In this document: positions 49,626 through 58,648 of the stretch, piece by piece | Numbering within the stretch: position 1 is the first letter of the stretch | Layout of the letters: each line of letters begins with the position of its first letter | Source of the DNA: an uncultured Flavobacteriales bacterium | GTDB lineage: Bacteria; Bacteroidota; Bacteroidia; Flavobacteriales; Crocinitomicaceae | DNA: 64,000 nt | Direction of reading: 5' to 3' | Assembly: GCA_946480815.1 (NCBI GenBank) | Contig: CAMLLB010000009.1 | Location: 39,976-103,975, forward strand | Program-made: the position numbers and the translations under genes | The notes under the pieces: generated by a model | Told to the model about the DNA's origin: nothing | Databases searched by the model: none | Seen by the model: only the letters and a program-made list of their open reading frames with translations

Positions 49626-51028
49626 ACTTCTGCTTTATCTTTAATGACTTGTGCAAGCATTTCAGCTTCCATAACGTGCTTTCCGTTTACATAAGCATTT
49701 CCCTGCATATGCACCAATCCACGTCTGATAGGTGATATTAACGTTAATTCAAACACTAAAGTATCTCCGGGGATCACTTTTTGTTTGAATTTCACATTAT
49801 CAATTTTCATAAAATAGGTCGAGTACAAATGCGGATCTTCTACTTTACTCAAAGCAAAAATACCTCCACATTGCGCCGTTGCTTCAATTTGAAGAACTCC
49901 CGGGAAAATCGGGTTACCCGGAAAGTGTCCCTGGAACATCGGTTCGTTCATGGTTACGTTCTTTACTCCGATGATTTTTTCTTCCGTGATCTCCATGATC
50001 TTGTCAACCAACAGGAACGGATAACGGTGAGGAAGCATACGCTCAATATCATTGATATTGTACAACGGCTCACGACTCAGGTCAAATTCACGGCCTGCTT
50101 TTTCCTGTTTTTTAATTTCTTCCTTCAACACTTTTGCAAAACGTGTATTCCCAGAATGTCCGGGACGTGCTGCCAAAATGTGTCCTTTGATGAAACGGCC
50201 TACCAAAGCCAAATCACCAACAATATCCAATAGTTTATGACGAGCGGGCTCATTCTCGAACTGCAGTTTCAGGCTGTTCAATACACCGATCCCTTCGTAA
50301 TTCACTTTCAATTTATCTTTTCCAAGCAATTTTGCCAAACGGTCCAATTCCTCTTCCGTCACATCGTTTCGTTCAACCAAAACAATTGCGTTATCCAAAC
50401 TACCACCTTTAATCAGGTTATTTTTCGCAAGGAATTCCAATTCTCCTAAGAAACAGAACGTTCTGCAAGCTGCAATATCTCTTTCAAACTCACCCAAATG
50501 GTACATGTGCGCATGTTGTGTACCCAAAGCAGGTGAATTGTAATCAACCATTACGGTTACACGGTAGTTCTTATCCGGAACAACCAAAAACTCGATTCCT
50601 TTATCAGCGTCTTCCCACTTGATATTTTCAGTCAGTTCAAAATACAAGCGCTCTGCATTTTGTTCTTCTCTTCCAACGCGTTGGATCTCTTTCACAAATG
50701 GCAGAGAAGATCCATCCATAATCGGAATCTCCGGACCTGTGAGGGTAATCAGGGCGTTGTCCACTTCCATTCCATACAATGCTGCCAACACGTGTTCTGT
50801 CGTGTATACTTTCGCACCGTTTGATTCCAGCGTTGTTCCACGATCTGTAGAAACTACCAGGTCTGCATCTGCTTTAATAATCGGTTGACCATCTACATCC
50901 AATCGTTGAAATTTATATCCGTGATTTTCAGCAGCAGGATGGATTTCCATAACAACTGGTTCTCCGGTATGTAAGCCAACACCATTGAATGTGATTTTTT
51001 CTTTTAGGGTAAATTGTTTGTCCGACAT
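49622..51028 (-). CDS. lpxC/fabZ: Bifunctional LpxC-FabZ: UDP-3-O-acyl-GlcNAc deacetylase / 3-hydroxyacyl-ACP dehydratase
   Basis: 468 aa fusion typical of Bacteroidota. Residues 1-~310 are LpxC: zinc ligands in TTEHVLAALYG and RHKLLDIVGDLALVGR, catalytic His in RPGHSGN. Residues ~325-468 are FabZ: MLPHRYPFLLVDKI with the active-site His and GHFPGNPIFPGVLQIEA with the Glu. LpxC commits to lipid A; FabZ supplies fatty acids, so fusion links the two. One base separates it from lpxD. Confidence 0.97.
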   Translation of the reverse strand: MSDKQFTLKEKITFNGVGLHTGEPVVMEIHPAAENHGYKFQRLDVDGQPIIKADADLVVSTDRGTTLESNGAKVYTTEHVLAALYGMEVDNALITLTGPEIPIMDGSSLPFVKEIQRVGREEQNAERLYFELTENIKWEDADKGIEFLVVPDKNYRVTVMVDYNSPALGTQHAHMYHLGEFERDIAACRTFCFLGELEFLAKNNLIKGGSLDNAIVLVERNDVTEEELDRLAKLLGKDKLKVNYEGIGVLNSLKLQFENEPARHKLLDIVGDLALVGRFIKGHILAARPGHSGNTRFAKVLKEEIKKQEKAGREFDLSREPLYNINDIERMLPHRYPFLLVDKIMEITEEKIIGVKNVTMNEPMFQGHFPGNPIFPGVLQIEATAQCGGIFALSKVEDPHLYSTYFMKIDNVKFKQKVIPGDTLVFELTLISPIRRGLVHMQGNAYVNGKHVMEAEMLAQVIKDKAEV

Positions 51029-51029
51029 A

Positions 51030-52076
51030 TTATTCTGCAGATTTTGAAAGGGTTTTAATTTTATCTTCTAATTCTGATAATTTCTTGATAATGATTGGAA
51101 GTCTTCTGAATCCGACAAATGATTTTTTGTAATCATCCATTGGAATTGCAGGAGATCCCATAAGCACTTCGGCTTTTTTGATGGTATTCGGAATTCCGGA
51201 CTGAGCAACGATCTTTGTTCCGTCAGCCACATGAAGGTGTCCGCTAATTCCTGCTTGCCCGCCGATCATGACGTGTTTTCCGATTTTCGCTGAACCGGCA
51301 ACCCCCACTTGTGCAGCAATTGCAGAGTGGTGACCAACTTCCACATTGTGAGCCAAATGAACGAGGTTATCGATTTTCACTCCCTGGCGAATAACCGTTG
51401 ATCCCATGGTTGCGCAGTCAATTGTGGTATTGGAACCGATTTCCACATCATCTTCCAGGATCACATTCCCGATTTGCGGCACTTTGGAGAATACACCTTT
51501 TTCATCCGGCGCAAACCCGAAGCCATCGCTTCCGATTACTACTCCGGCATGCAATACACAACGATTTCCGATCTTCGTATCAGCATATATTTTCACTCCG
51601 GCATGAATGGTGCAATCATCACCAATTACAACTCCATCCCCGATATATGCCTGCGGGTAAATTTTTACGTTATTTCCAATAACCGTATTCTCTCCGATGT
51701 ATGCAAAAGCTCCCAGGTACAAACCTTCACCAACTTTCGCTGAATCCGAAATAAAAGAAGGATTTTCGATCTTTGGTTGTTTCTGGCGCATCTGATTGTA
51801 AACTTCCAGCAATTTTGCAAAACATGCATAAGCATCATCTACTTTTACCAGGGTCAGTGTTTTCGGGAGTTCTCTTGCAGGAATAAATGATTTATTCACA
51901 ATGCAAATACTTGATTGCGTTGTGTAAATATACTCTTCATACTTTGGGTTCGACAGGAACGAAAGTGTACCTGCCTGGCCCTCCTCAATTTTAGCTAAGC
52001 CAGCAACTGTAACATCCGAGTTGCCAACAACTTCACCGTTCAGTATAGTAGCTATTTGCAGCGCTGAAAATTCCAT
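51030..52076 (-). CDS. lpxD: UDP-3-O-acylglucosamine N-acyltransferase LpxD
   Basis: 348 aa. N-terminal uridine-binding domain (LSFLSNPKYEEYIYTTQSSI), hexapeptide-repeat beta-helix (~110-300) with catalytic His in NLVHLAHNVEVG, C-terminal coil FRRLPIIIKKLSELEDKIK. Third lipid A step. First gene of the lpx operon; its ATG lies 4 nt after a TAATTTTG box. Confidence 0.97.
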   Translation of the reverse strand: MEFSALQIATILNGEVVGNSDVTVAGLAKIEEGQAGTLSFLSNPKYEEYIYTTQSSICIVNKSFIPARELPKTLTLVKVDDAYACFAKLLEVYNQMRQKQPKIENPSFISDSAKVGEGLYLGAFAYIGENTVIGNNVKIYPQAYIGDGVVIGDDCTIHAGVKIYADTKIGNRCVLHAGVVIGSDGFGFAPDEKGVFSKVPQIGNVILEDDVEIGSNTTIDCATMGSTVIRQGVKIDNLVHLAHNVEVGHHSAIAAQVGVAGSAKIGKHVMIGGQAGISGHLHVADGTKIVAQSGIPNTIKKAEVLMGSPAIPMDDYKKSFVGFRRLPIIIKKLSELEDKIKTLSKSAE

Positions 52077-52080
52077 TGGA

Positions 52081-52088
52081 CAAAATTA
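52081..52088 (-). promoter_or_regulatory. -7 box of the lpxD-lpxC/fabZ-lpxA operon
   Basis: Minus-strand TAATTTTG, 4 nt before the lpxD ATG; predicts a leaderless transcript. Confidence 0.55.
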
Positions 52089-52166
52089 GTAAAAACCTTT
52101 AGGTTACGTAAGTGTTAACCGATATTTATTAACATGTCATTGTTTTGAAATGACGTGAATCTGTTG

Positions 52167-52847
52167 CTAATTGGACTCTAATTCGTAAAACTCGATATGA
52201 TCCTTAAACCAGGTCGTTCTGGACCTAAGTGTGTCGCCGTTTTTACGCGGAAGCACAACCATTTGTTCCGGAGCAGGTTCTGCATTCAACCTGGATTGTG
52301 AAAAATCGATCCATCCGTTTTTCATCAACAGGAATTGAAGGTGCGCTTCGTCTTTAATTTCGAACTCCTTCATCTGTTCAGCCAACTCAGCATTTTCTGC
52401 CAAATAAACGAAGCTTTTCACGTTTGGAAAATGGATCATACGCCCCATTCCTTCTGTGGTGCTTTTGAATTTCTGAATCGATCCTTTTGGCCAAACAGCT
52501 TCGGCAATGTATGCGTCTTCAGGCATGGAAAACCACAATTCGACATTTTTCCCGTTGATCTCTTTCTCGATTTTATACACTTTCAAATCTCCCTGCTTTT
52601 TACTGGAACCAAAGGCAATGGATCCGTCATCCAGGAACGAGACAATCAGGGAATCACTTAAATGATGCTTATCAAAAATGCGCTGATTCGCTTCTGATAT
52701 TACAAGCACCTTTCCCATAAACGTATTCTTAACCCTGTTTTCCGGCAACCAGGAACAACCCCGGTTTCTGAAAAAGAAAAAAACCATTATCAGCCCGATA
52801 CCAAAGCCAAATCCATACAATCGCAAACGTCTCCAAAAATTCTTCAT
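52167..52847 (-). CDS. Single-pass membrane protein of unknown function
   Basis: 226 aa. Basic N-terminus MKNFWRRLRLYGFG, one membrane segment (GFGIGLIMVFFFF), then a ~190-residue soluble domain starting NRGCSWLPENRVKNTF. Repeated motif type 'DGSIAFGSSKKQGDLKVYKI' and 'WIDFSQS' suggest two related alpha/beta subdomains. I recall this layout as a conserved Bacteroidota hypothetical; function unknown. Lies alone between trxA and the lpx operon. Confidence 0.75.
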   Translation of the reverse strand: MKNFWRRLRLYGFGFGIGLIMVFFFFRNRGCSWLPENRVKNTFMGKVLVISEANQRIFDKHHLSDSLIVSFLDDGSIAFGSSKKQGDLKVYKIEKEINGKNVELWFSMPEDAYIAEAVWPKGSIQKFKSTTEGMGRMIHFPNVKSFVYLAENAELAEQMKEFEIKDEAHLQFLLMKNGWIDFSQSRLNAEPAPEQMVVLPRKNGDTLRSRTTWFKDHIEFYELESN

Positions 52848-52872
52848 AGCTATACGTGTAAGTTCAAAAAAA

Positions 52873-52892
52873 AAGTCCGACTAGCGGACCTT
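52873..52892 (-). terminator. trxA terminator
   Basis: AAGTCCG / CGGACCTT hairpin with a 5-nt loop, one bulged base, and an eight-base or longer U run on the minus strand, 20 nt after the trxA stop. Confidence 0.78.
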
Positions 52893-52911
52893 TTTATACT
52901 TGAATTCTAAA

Positions 52912-53229
<318 letters not shown>

Positions 53230-53312
53230 AATTGTTTCAATTTTATGTGACTTCTTTCGTCGGTCTAAAGTTACTATTTGTTTTTGTTTGTCAAAAGCTT
53301 TGCCAAGACAAT

Positions 53313-53798
53313 TTACACTGTCAGATTGTCATGCTGAACAAACATTTTCTTCATTGTTTTCTGGTTATCTGTTTCCAGACAATAGAAATAAACACCATTA
53401 TCCAACTCCTTCACGTCGAAGCGAACGATGTGCCCCCCTGAAGAAAATGCTTTATCCTGAACAACCTTGATTGTCTCCATTTTTTCATTCAAAATTGAAA
53501 ACACAACTTTTTTATCCTGTTCGATCGTGAAATAAAATTCAACCTCATCCGTTTGGGTTTTGTTTTCCAAATCAAAGAGTAAAGCATAATCCTCTTTTTT
53601 CAAAGCTCCTTTAGAAAAGCGCTTTATTACCGACTTGTAAGCAATATACAACATTGCAATTGCAGCTAATGCGATCAAAGTTCCAAGGACTTTGCTTTCC
53701 CAGGAACGAATTCCTTTGACAAAATTTACACGGAACAAGATCAATAAGGTGATCAGAAGACTGAGACCAACCAAGGTCAATAAGGTTCTTTTTTTCAT
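53313..53798 (-). CDS. Membrane protein with C-terminal sandwich domain, unknown function
   Basis: 161 aa. Two membrane segments (LLTLVGLSLLITLLILF; VLGTLIALAAIAMLYIAY) followed by a ~90-residue beta domain VEFYFTIEQDKKVVFSILNE ... LDNGVYFYCLETDNQKTMKK. The C-terminal domain resembles the small beta-sandwich of T9SS sorting domains (DNGVYFY..), though placed after membrane anchors; the similarity may be superficial. Three bases downstream of the DUF493 gene, so co-transcribed. Confidence 0.75.
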   Translation of the reverse strand: MKKRTLLTLVGLSLLITLLILFRVNFVKGIRSWESKVLGTLIALAAIAMLYIAYKSVIKRFSKGALKKEDYALLFDLENKTQTDEVEFYFTIEQDKKVVFSILNEKMETIKVVQDKAFSSGGHIVRFDVKELDNGVYFYCLETDNQKTMKKMFVQHDNLTV

Positions 53799-53801
53799 AT
53801 G

Positions 53802-54071
53802 TTATAAGGAAATAATTCCCGGAATTACTTGTGCTTTTTCATAAACAGCAATAATCGAGTCAACGTCAAGCATCATTTCTTTTACGCTTACGCTGACAAA
53901 TTTACCATTGCTTGATTCATGAAACTGGATGCGTGCCGTTTCGTCAAACAAAGCTGTGGTTTGAGCCAGAGCCTGGGGTGTATTCGGTACAATGAACTTG
54001 AAAAAATAGACATTGGGCCATTCTTCCAGGCTTAACTGTTCCCTTAATTTATCAAATGTTCCTTCACTCAT
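53802..54071 (-). CDS. DUF493-family protein (YbeD-like)
   Basis: 89 aa, ferredoxin-like fold: VYFFKFIVPNTPQALAQTTA, SSNGKFVSVSVKEMMLDVDS, IIAVYEKAQVIPGII. Matches DUF493; small cytosolic proteins of unclear, possibly regulatory function. Upstream of the 53313 membrane protein. Confidence 0.88.
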   Translation of the reverse strand: MSEGTFDKLREQLSLEEWPNVYFFKFIVPNTPQALAQTTALFDETARIQFHESSNGKFVSVSVKEMMLDVDSIIAVYEKAQVIPGIISL

Positions 54072-54164
54072 TATTTAAGACTTTAAGACTTAAGGCAAAA
54101 GAGCTGATAGCAAGTTCTTTTGTTCTGCCTTTTCGTCTTTCATTTCATTTTTATGAACTTGCAC

Positions 54165-54737
54165 TCATAGATATTTTGACAACAAAGATAAGCGCTTTAA
54201 AGCTAGCAAGAGGTCTTTTCCAAGCTCTCTTTTATTCTTTTCCAGATCTGAAAAAGTAAGCCAGCCTTTTTGCGCCGCCTGCTTCAACCCGTTTTGCACC
54301 AGCATCGGATCGGGTTCCACACCGAAAACAGGTTCTTCATCCGACCAATCCAGGACGTGAAACTGTTCTGAAAATGCGCGTTCCATTTTTAAACCTTCTT
54401 CCAGGATAATCACTAATGCAGCTGGAGTTTGCGTTTGTGTAAACACTATTTTCCACGCACTTTTGGCTTTCATATAGCTTTCCCATAAAACCAACACCGC
54501 ATCGGTCGGCTTCAGGTCATAGCTGAATGCTATTACTTCCGGGTTCTGAAACAATTCCTGATCGGCAGCAATTTTGGCCAGGACCTCCAAACGAGCCAGT
54601 TTTGATTTGAGGGTCAATCGCAACAAAGGTTTTGCCAGAATGGCTTTCCGGATCTCAAAGATTTCAAGTTCGAGTGCATCCGCTACCTCATCCAAATTCT
54701 CTATGCGGAGAACTGCCAGTATTTCATCCTGGGTCAC
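54165..54737 (-). CDS. Hypothetical cytosolic protein
   Basis: 190 aa, GTG start overlapping the terC stop by 4 nt, so translationally coupled. All-alpha, charged (NLDEVADALELEIFEIRKAI; SKLARLEVLAKIAADQELF). No signal or membrane segment, no motif known to me. Coupling to terC suggests a shared role, inference only. Confidence 0.75.
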   Translation of the reverse strand: MTQDEILAVLRIENLDEVADALELEIFEIRKAILAKPLLRLTLKSKLARLEVLAKIAADQELFQNPEVIAFSYDLKPTDAVLVLWESYMKAKSAWKIVFTQTQTPAALVIILEEGLKMERAFSEQFHVLDWSDEEPVFGVEPDPMLVQNGLKQAAQKGWLTFSDLEKNKRELGKDLLLALKRLSLLSKYL

Positions 54738-55489
54738 AACTCAGGTTCCTTATTGTTTCTGCGCATGCGGATATTGAGAAACTCAACCAACAGGGCATAA
54801 ACCATCGCAAAATAGATGTATCCTTTCGGAATGTGCTGACCGAATGATTCCGCAATCAACAAAACTCCGATCGTTACCAGGAAACCCAATGCAATCATTT
54901 TAATTGTAGGCCTCGCATTAATAAAATTCGCTATGGGCCTTGCAAAGATCAACATAATGATCATCGAAATAATTACAGCCAAAACAATAATAATAAATGG
55001 ATTGCCATGTGCTTCATGGCGGATATCATTGGTCATACCAATTGCAGAAATCACCGAGTCAAAACTGAAAATAAAGTCGATCGCTACGATCTGCAAAACA
55101 ACTGCTCCCAAACGTACTTTTCTTTTTTTCTTTGCTTCGTGATGATTTCCTTTTACACTGGAGTGCATTTCTCCAACAGATTTATAGATCAGGAAAAGTC
55201 CTCCGATTAACAACACCAATGAATGGACGGTAAATTTGACATTATACACTTCAAAAATCGGATTTTTGTCCAGAGTCATAATGTAAGAAACCACGCTAAG
55301 CAACAACAAGCGGATAATCAGCGCCAGGCTTAAACCCAGAATTCGCGCTTTACGCTGATCCTGTTTTACTAAAGAATCTGTAATGATCGAGATGAAAATA
55401 ATGTTGTCAATCCCTAGTACAATCTCTAGCAACGTCAATACAACGAGGTAAAAAATCCCAATGCCTGTAGTTAATATATGAAAATCCAC
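54734..55489 (-). CDS. TerC-family integral membrane protein
   Basis: 251 aa, GTG start (MDFHILTTGIGIFYLVVLTL). Seven to eight membrane segments; the family motif EIVLGIDNIIFISI near residue 23-36 with conserved acidic residues and a second IDFIFSFDSVISAIGM. TerC/Alx proteins export or buffer metal ions such as manganese and relate to tellurite resistance. First of a coupled pair with the 54165 gene; TAAATTTG box upstream. Confidence 0.93.
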   Translation of the reverse strand: MDFHILTTGIGIFYLVVLTLLEIVLGIDNIIFISIITDSLVKQDQRKARILGLSLALIIRLLLLSVVSYIMTLDKNPIFEVYNVKFTVHSLVLLIGGLFLIYKSVGEMHSSVKGNHHEAKKKRKVRLGAVVLQIVAIDFIFSFDSVISAIGMTNDIRHEAHGNPFIIIVLAVIISMIIMLIFARPIANFINARPTIKMIALGFLVTIGVLLIAESFGQHIPKGYIYFAMVYALLVEFLNIRMRRNNKEPEL

Positions 55490-55505
55490 TCTTCTGTTTT
55501 TGGCA

Positions 55506-55513
55506 CAAATTTA
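55506..55513 (-). promoter_or_regulatory. -7 box of terC
   Basis: Minus-strand TAAATTTG, 16 nt before the GTG at 55489; supports the GTG start. Confidence 0.55.
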
Positions 55514-55618
55514 ATGTCAATTAAACTATAAAAAATGGATTTGTGATTTTTTTCATTTTTAACAGAATTTTTGGATTTTAAATTTTGTTTTAAATAACTG
55601 ATTTACTTACATTAGCAA

Positions 55619-55712
55619 TATTGAACCTTGCCCTATTAAGAGGCATTCAAACCAATCAGGGAGTCCAGCTGTCTTTTTCGTAGTAGTTTTTAGCAGCCTG
55701 GACTCTCTTTGT
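55619..55712 (+). ncRNA. Candidate small RNA with two hairpins
   Basis: Preceded by a -7-like TACATTAG (55608-55615). Hairpin 1: TTGAA(CCT)TGCC pairs with GGCATTCAA, 9-nt loop CTATTAAGA. Hairpin 2: GGGAGTCCAGCTG pairs with CAGCCTGGACTCTC (one bulge) and is followed by TTTGTTTA, like a terminator. Not recognised as a known RNA family; strand and ends are inferred. Confidence 0.4.
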
Positions 55713-55717
55713 TTACC

Positions 55718-55831
55718 CTTCGACTACGCTCAGGGTACTTTCATCCAAAACTCTTCCAGGAAATTATCATAAATAAGCAAACTTTGCTTTATACCAAACT
55801 TTATTAAAAAGGTGACTGAGCGTAGTCGAAG
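55718..55831. repeat. Inverted repeat abutting the menD stop
   Basis: CTTCGACTACGCTCAG (55718-55733) and its exact complement CTGAGCGTAGTCGAAG (55816-55831), 16 bp, enclosing 82 bp AT-rich sequence. The right arm, extended as AGGTGACT..AGTCACACCT, forms a hairpin that includes the menD stop codon. Confidence 0.65.
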
Positions 55832-57532
55832 TCACACCTTTTTCTTAAACGCCTTGAAATAATTTTCCAGGATTTCGCTGTTTGGTTCTGCCATGGTATT
55901 AATCTCCAAAAGCTTCGGCTTACCGTTTGTGCTTTCCGCAAAGAATTGCTCCAATTGCAGATCCAGGTCGTTTTGAGAAGCAGCATGAAAGTATTCCAGA
56001 TCATAAGTTCCGGCAACCTGTTTTGCAGACAAGTCCTGTTCAGCTACAAAGATTTTCTTCCACTGATTGGTTGATTTTGGTCCAGGAATGATGTTGAAAA
56101 TATCTCCTCCTCCATTATTCACAAGGATAACCCGCAAATTGGAAGGAAGGTATTTACTCCACCAAGCATTTGAATCATAGAAAAACGACAAATCGCCAGT
56201 TACCAACACATGCGGCTCATTCGGAGAAACGATGGCAGATCCGACTGCTGTAGAACTGCTTCCATCAATTCCGCTTGTTCCGCGATTACACCAATAAGAT
56301 ACCGTTTTGATCGGATCAAACAGCAAAGCATAACGGATCAGTGAACTGTTTGAAACGTGTAAATTGGAATAATCCGGGATCACATCCATGATAAACTCCA
56401 TGGCTTTCAAATCACTCCAGGGTTGAGCGCTGCAAATCTGCTTTTGATCATCTGAACCAAACTGGTCCAGTTTTTTCCAGGCAAAACCAAAACGGGATTT
56501 ATGGGGATTTTTCTGAACCAATTCAAGAAGAAACTCCAAACCTTCCAAGGCCGGAACAGCTGCTGTAAAACGCAAATTCTGATACGTATCCATGAATGGA
56601 AAATCTTCTCCGAAACGAATGACCGGCGCTTTGGATTGGCGCAGGAACACCTTCATCTTCTTTGATATGATCGCACCACCAATGGTTACGATGCAATCCG
56701 GGTGAAACGCTTTGATCTCTGATTCGGGGATGATATTCAATGTGCGGTCAATGTTCGAAACAAAGTACGGACTGAAGACATTGGAAGTATGTTCCACCAA
56801 CACCGCAGTTGAGCCATCCAGAGCGAGTTTTTCCAGTATTTCCTGCAAATCCGGATCTTTCTGTTGTTGCCCGACAATGATCAAACGCTTTTCAGAGTCA
56901 TTCCAAAGCGTTTCCAGCTTATTTTTACTGTTCTTTGTTAAAACAGCTTTCGTTTCGGCCAATTCGACCCAATTCTTCAGAATATGAATATCGCTCGTTG
57001 TTTCATAAAGCGGTTCTGAAAGGGGAATGTTCAAGTGGACCGGTCCTTTTCTTGTTCCGATTGCTGCCTGTAATACTTCCGAAAGTTTACGCTCGAAATG
57101 CCAACGCTGATTATCCGAATGAATCTCATTCAATTGTGCGTTTTTCAAAACCATTTGGTCAAATACCCGCTCCTGGCGAATCGTTTGTCCGTCTCCCTGA
57201 TCCACCCATTCCACGGGCCTGTCGGCTGAAATGACAATCAACGGAGTTCCCTGATAAAACGCTTCTGCAATAGCAGGATAATAATTCAACGGTGCGGAAC
57301 CTGAAGTACAGGTAATCACAACCGGTTTTTTTAATTTCTGGGCCATTCCGTGTGCATAAAATGCTGCCACACGTTCATCCGGCACGACAAAAACCTGGAA
57401 GTGAGGATCTTCATCAAAAGCAATGCTTAATGGAGCATTTCTGGATCCCGGAGAAATAACTACATGCGTTACTCCTACTTTTTTACAACCATCCACCAAA
57501 AGTTGCACTTCCAATTTTGCACTTGAAATCAT
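55832..57532 (-). CDS. menD: 2-succinyl-5-enolpyruvyl-6-hydroxy-3-cyclohexene-1-carboxylate synthase
   Basis: 566 aa ThDP-dependent enzyme; second committed step of menaquinone synthesis (isochorismate plus 2-oxoglutarate). N-terminus VTHVVISPGSRNAPLSIAF and VVPDERVAAFYAHGMAQ, including the activating Glu, plus DQGDGQTIRQ and the ThDP motif GDLSFFYDSNAWW ... VNNGGGDIF. Length normal. Its likely -7 element (TAATTTTA) sits in the repeat at 57541. Part of the menaquinone cluster with menF and a thioesterase. Confidence 0.96.
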   Translation of the reverse strand: MISSAKLEVQLLVDGCKKVGVTHVVISPGSRNAPLSIAFDEDPHFQVFVVPDERVAAFYAHGMAQKLKKPVVITCTSGSAPLNYYPAIAEAFYQGTPLIVISADRPVEWVDQGDGQTIRQERVFDQMVLKNAQLNEIHSDNQRWHFERKLSEVLQAAIGTRKGPVHLNIPLSEPLYETTSDIHILKNWVELAETKAVLTKNSKNKLETLWNDSEKRLIIVGQQQKDPDLQEILEKLALDGSTAVLVEHTSNVFSPYFVSNIDRTLNIIPESEIKAFHPDCIVTIGGAIISKKMKVFLRQSKAPVIRFGEDFPFMDTYQNLRFTAAVPALEGLEFLLELVQKNPHKSRFGFAWKKLDQFGSDDQKQICSAQPWSDLKAMEFIMDVIPDYSNLHVSNSSLIRYALLFDPIKTVSYWCNRGTSGIDGSSSTAVGSAIVSPNEPHVLVTGDLSFFYDSNAWWSKYLPSNLRVILVNNGGGDIFNIIPGPKSTNQWKKIFVAEQDLSAKQVAGTYDLEYFHAASQNDLDLQLEQFFAESTNGKPKLLEINTMAEPNSEILENYFKAFKKKV

Positions 57533-57540
57533 ACCGTAAA

Positions 57541-57603
57541 ATTAATTGAAAATGGACAATTAAGAATTGAAAAGGCCTGAATTATTGTTTTACACCTTTC
57601 AAT
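57541..57603. repeat. AATTGAAAA-type short inverted-repeat element upstream of menD
   Basis: Contains AATTGAAAATGGACAATTAA, AGAATTGAAAAGG and the complementary CCTTTCAATT. Its right end includes the stop codon of the 57599-58579 gene. Confidence 0.6.
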
Positions 57604-58579
57604 TAAAAACCTTCCGGTCGCGCAGTAGTTTTAACAAGTCTTTCATATTTTCCTGGCTGAAATGGATGCGTTTATCCAACGATTCTGATTTCAGGATCAA
57701 TTCTTCTGCTTTCCGGTAATTTTTTAAATAAAATTCTACGGATGCTTTTTGATAATAACAAACTGCTGCAATCTCATTATTCACCCGGTTCTTTTTAGAG
57801 CCCGGTTCGTATTCCAACAACGCTTCATCGTACAATTGCAACGCTCTCACAACTTCCGGAGCCATAGCATCTGTTGGATTCGTAGCAAACCATTTGATTA
57901 AAAGATCACCTGCATTATTGAGATCGGAATAATCCTGCTTTTTGGATTTTGCGCCGATTGCATACAAGTCAATATCCCTGTTACCGATCAAATAGTCAGC
58001 GCACATTTTAGTATAAACCCTTCCAACCAAATCCTCAACCGTGGCAGCTACTTTTTTCGATTTGTTGTTATTATAATCTGTTCTTGCGCTTTCATAATTT
58101 TTGGTCGAAGTTCCTGAATATTGGCTGTAACCGGATTCACGGTAAGTTTTCACAGTAACTCCATTCGCAAGATTTAAAGTAAAAACCAGGTCAATTTGTT
58201 CTTCACCATCGTAGCGATAAGTGGTTGTCGTGGTTTTATTTCCTTTCTTATCCGTACTTGTAGAAGATGAAGTGGAAGAAACTGCATTCTTTTTGGTAAT
58301 CCGGTTCAGGGAGAATGTAACATACATGTCGCTTGCTTCAATGGAAGTTGCGAATGTATAAACACGCGTATTGAACTTTTGGATAAACATTCCCCGAATA
58401 TTGTACTGATCGTTCGCTATCGGATCCACATAGATCCGCGTACTGGCAATGTAATCCAGGTTTACAGGTGGAATATCTATTTGCAGGGAAACCGCTTTTT
58501 CGGGTTTCAGATTTTGAGCCTGAGCTGTGTTGAACAAACAAGCCAACGTGCTAATTGCGAAAAGGATCCGGATATTCAT
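57599..58579 (-). CDS. Secreted protein of unknown function with TPR-like C-terminus
   Basis: 326 aa, signal peptide MNIRILFAISTLACLFNTAQA. N-terminal half beta-rich with a low-complexity Ser/Thr stretch (SSTSSSTSTDKKGNKTTTTT near 105-124). C-terminal ~120 residues helical and tetratricopeptide-like (LYDEALLEYEPGSKKNRVNN; KASVEFYLKNYRKAEELILK). Sits between menF and menD in the same direction; I know of no menaquinone role for such a protein. Confidence 0.78.
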   Translation of the reverse strand: MNIRILFAISTLACLFNTAQAQNLKPEKAVSLQIDIPPVNLDYIASTRIYVDPIANDQYNIRGMFIQKFNTRVYTFATSIEASDMYVTFSLNRITKKNAVSSTSSSTSTDKKGNKTTTTTYRYDGEEQIDLVFTLNLANGVTVKTYRESGYSQYSGTSTKNYESARTDYNNNKSKKVAATVEDLVGRVYTKMCADYLIGNRDIDLYAIGAKSKKQDYSDLNNAGDLLIKWFATNPTDAMAPEVVRALQLYDEALLEYEPGSKKNRVNNEIAAVCYYQKASVEFYLKNYRKAEELILKSESLDKRIHFSQENMKDLLKLLRDRKVFN

Positions 58580-58648
58580 GAGTTTCAGTAATCGTTAAAA
58601 ACTTCGGCGAAATTAATCGGATTATTGAATGAATGCTTGATTCCTGGA

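Larger units (their letters stand above)
55490..55831. other. 342-bp intergenic region: terC promoter, candidate sRNA, inverted repeat
   Basis: No ORF. In order: terC -7 box (55506-55513), very AT-rich stretch to 55607, candidate small RNA (55619-55712), and an inverted repeat (55718-55831) that runs up to the menD stop codon. Confidence 0.6.
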
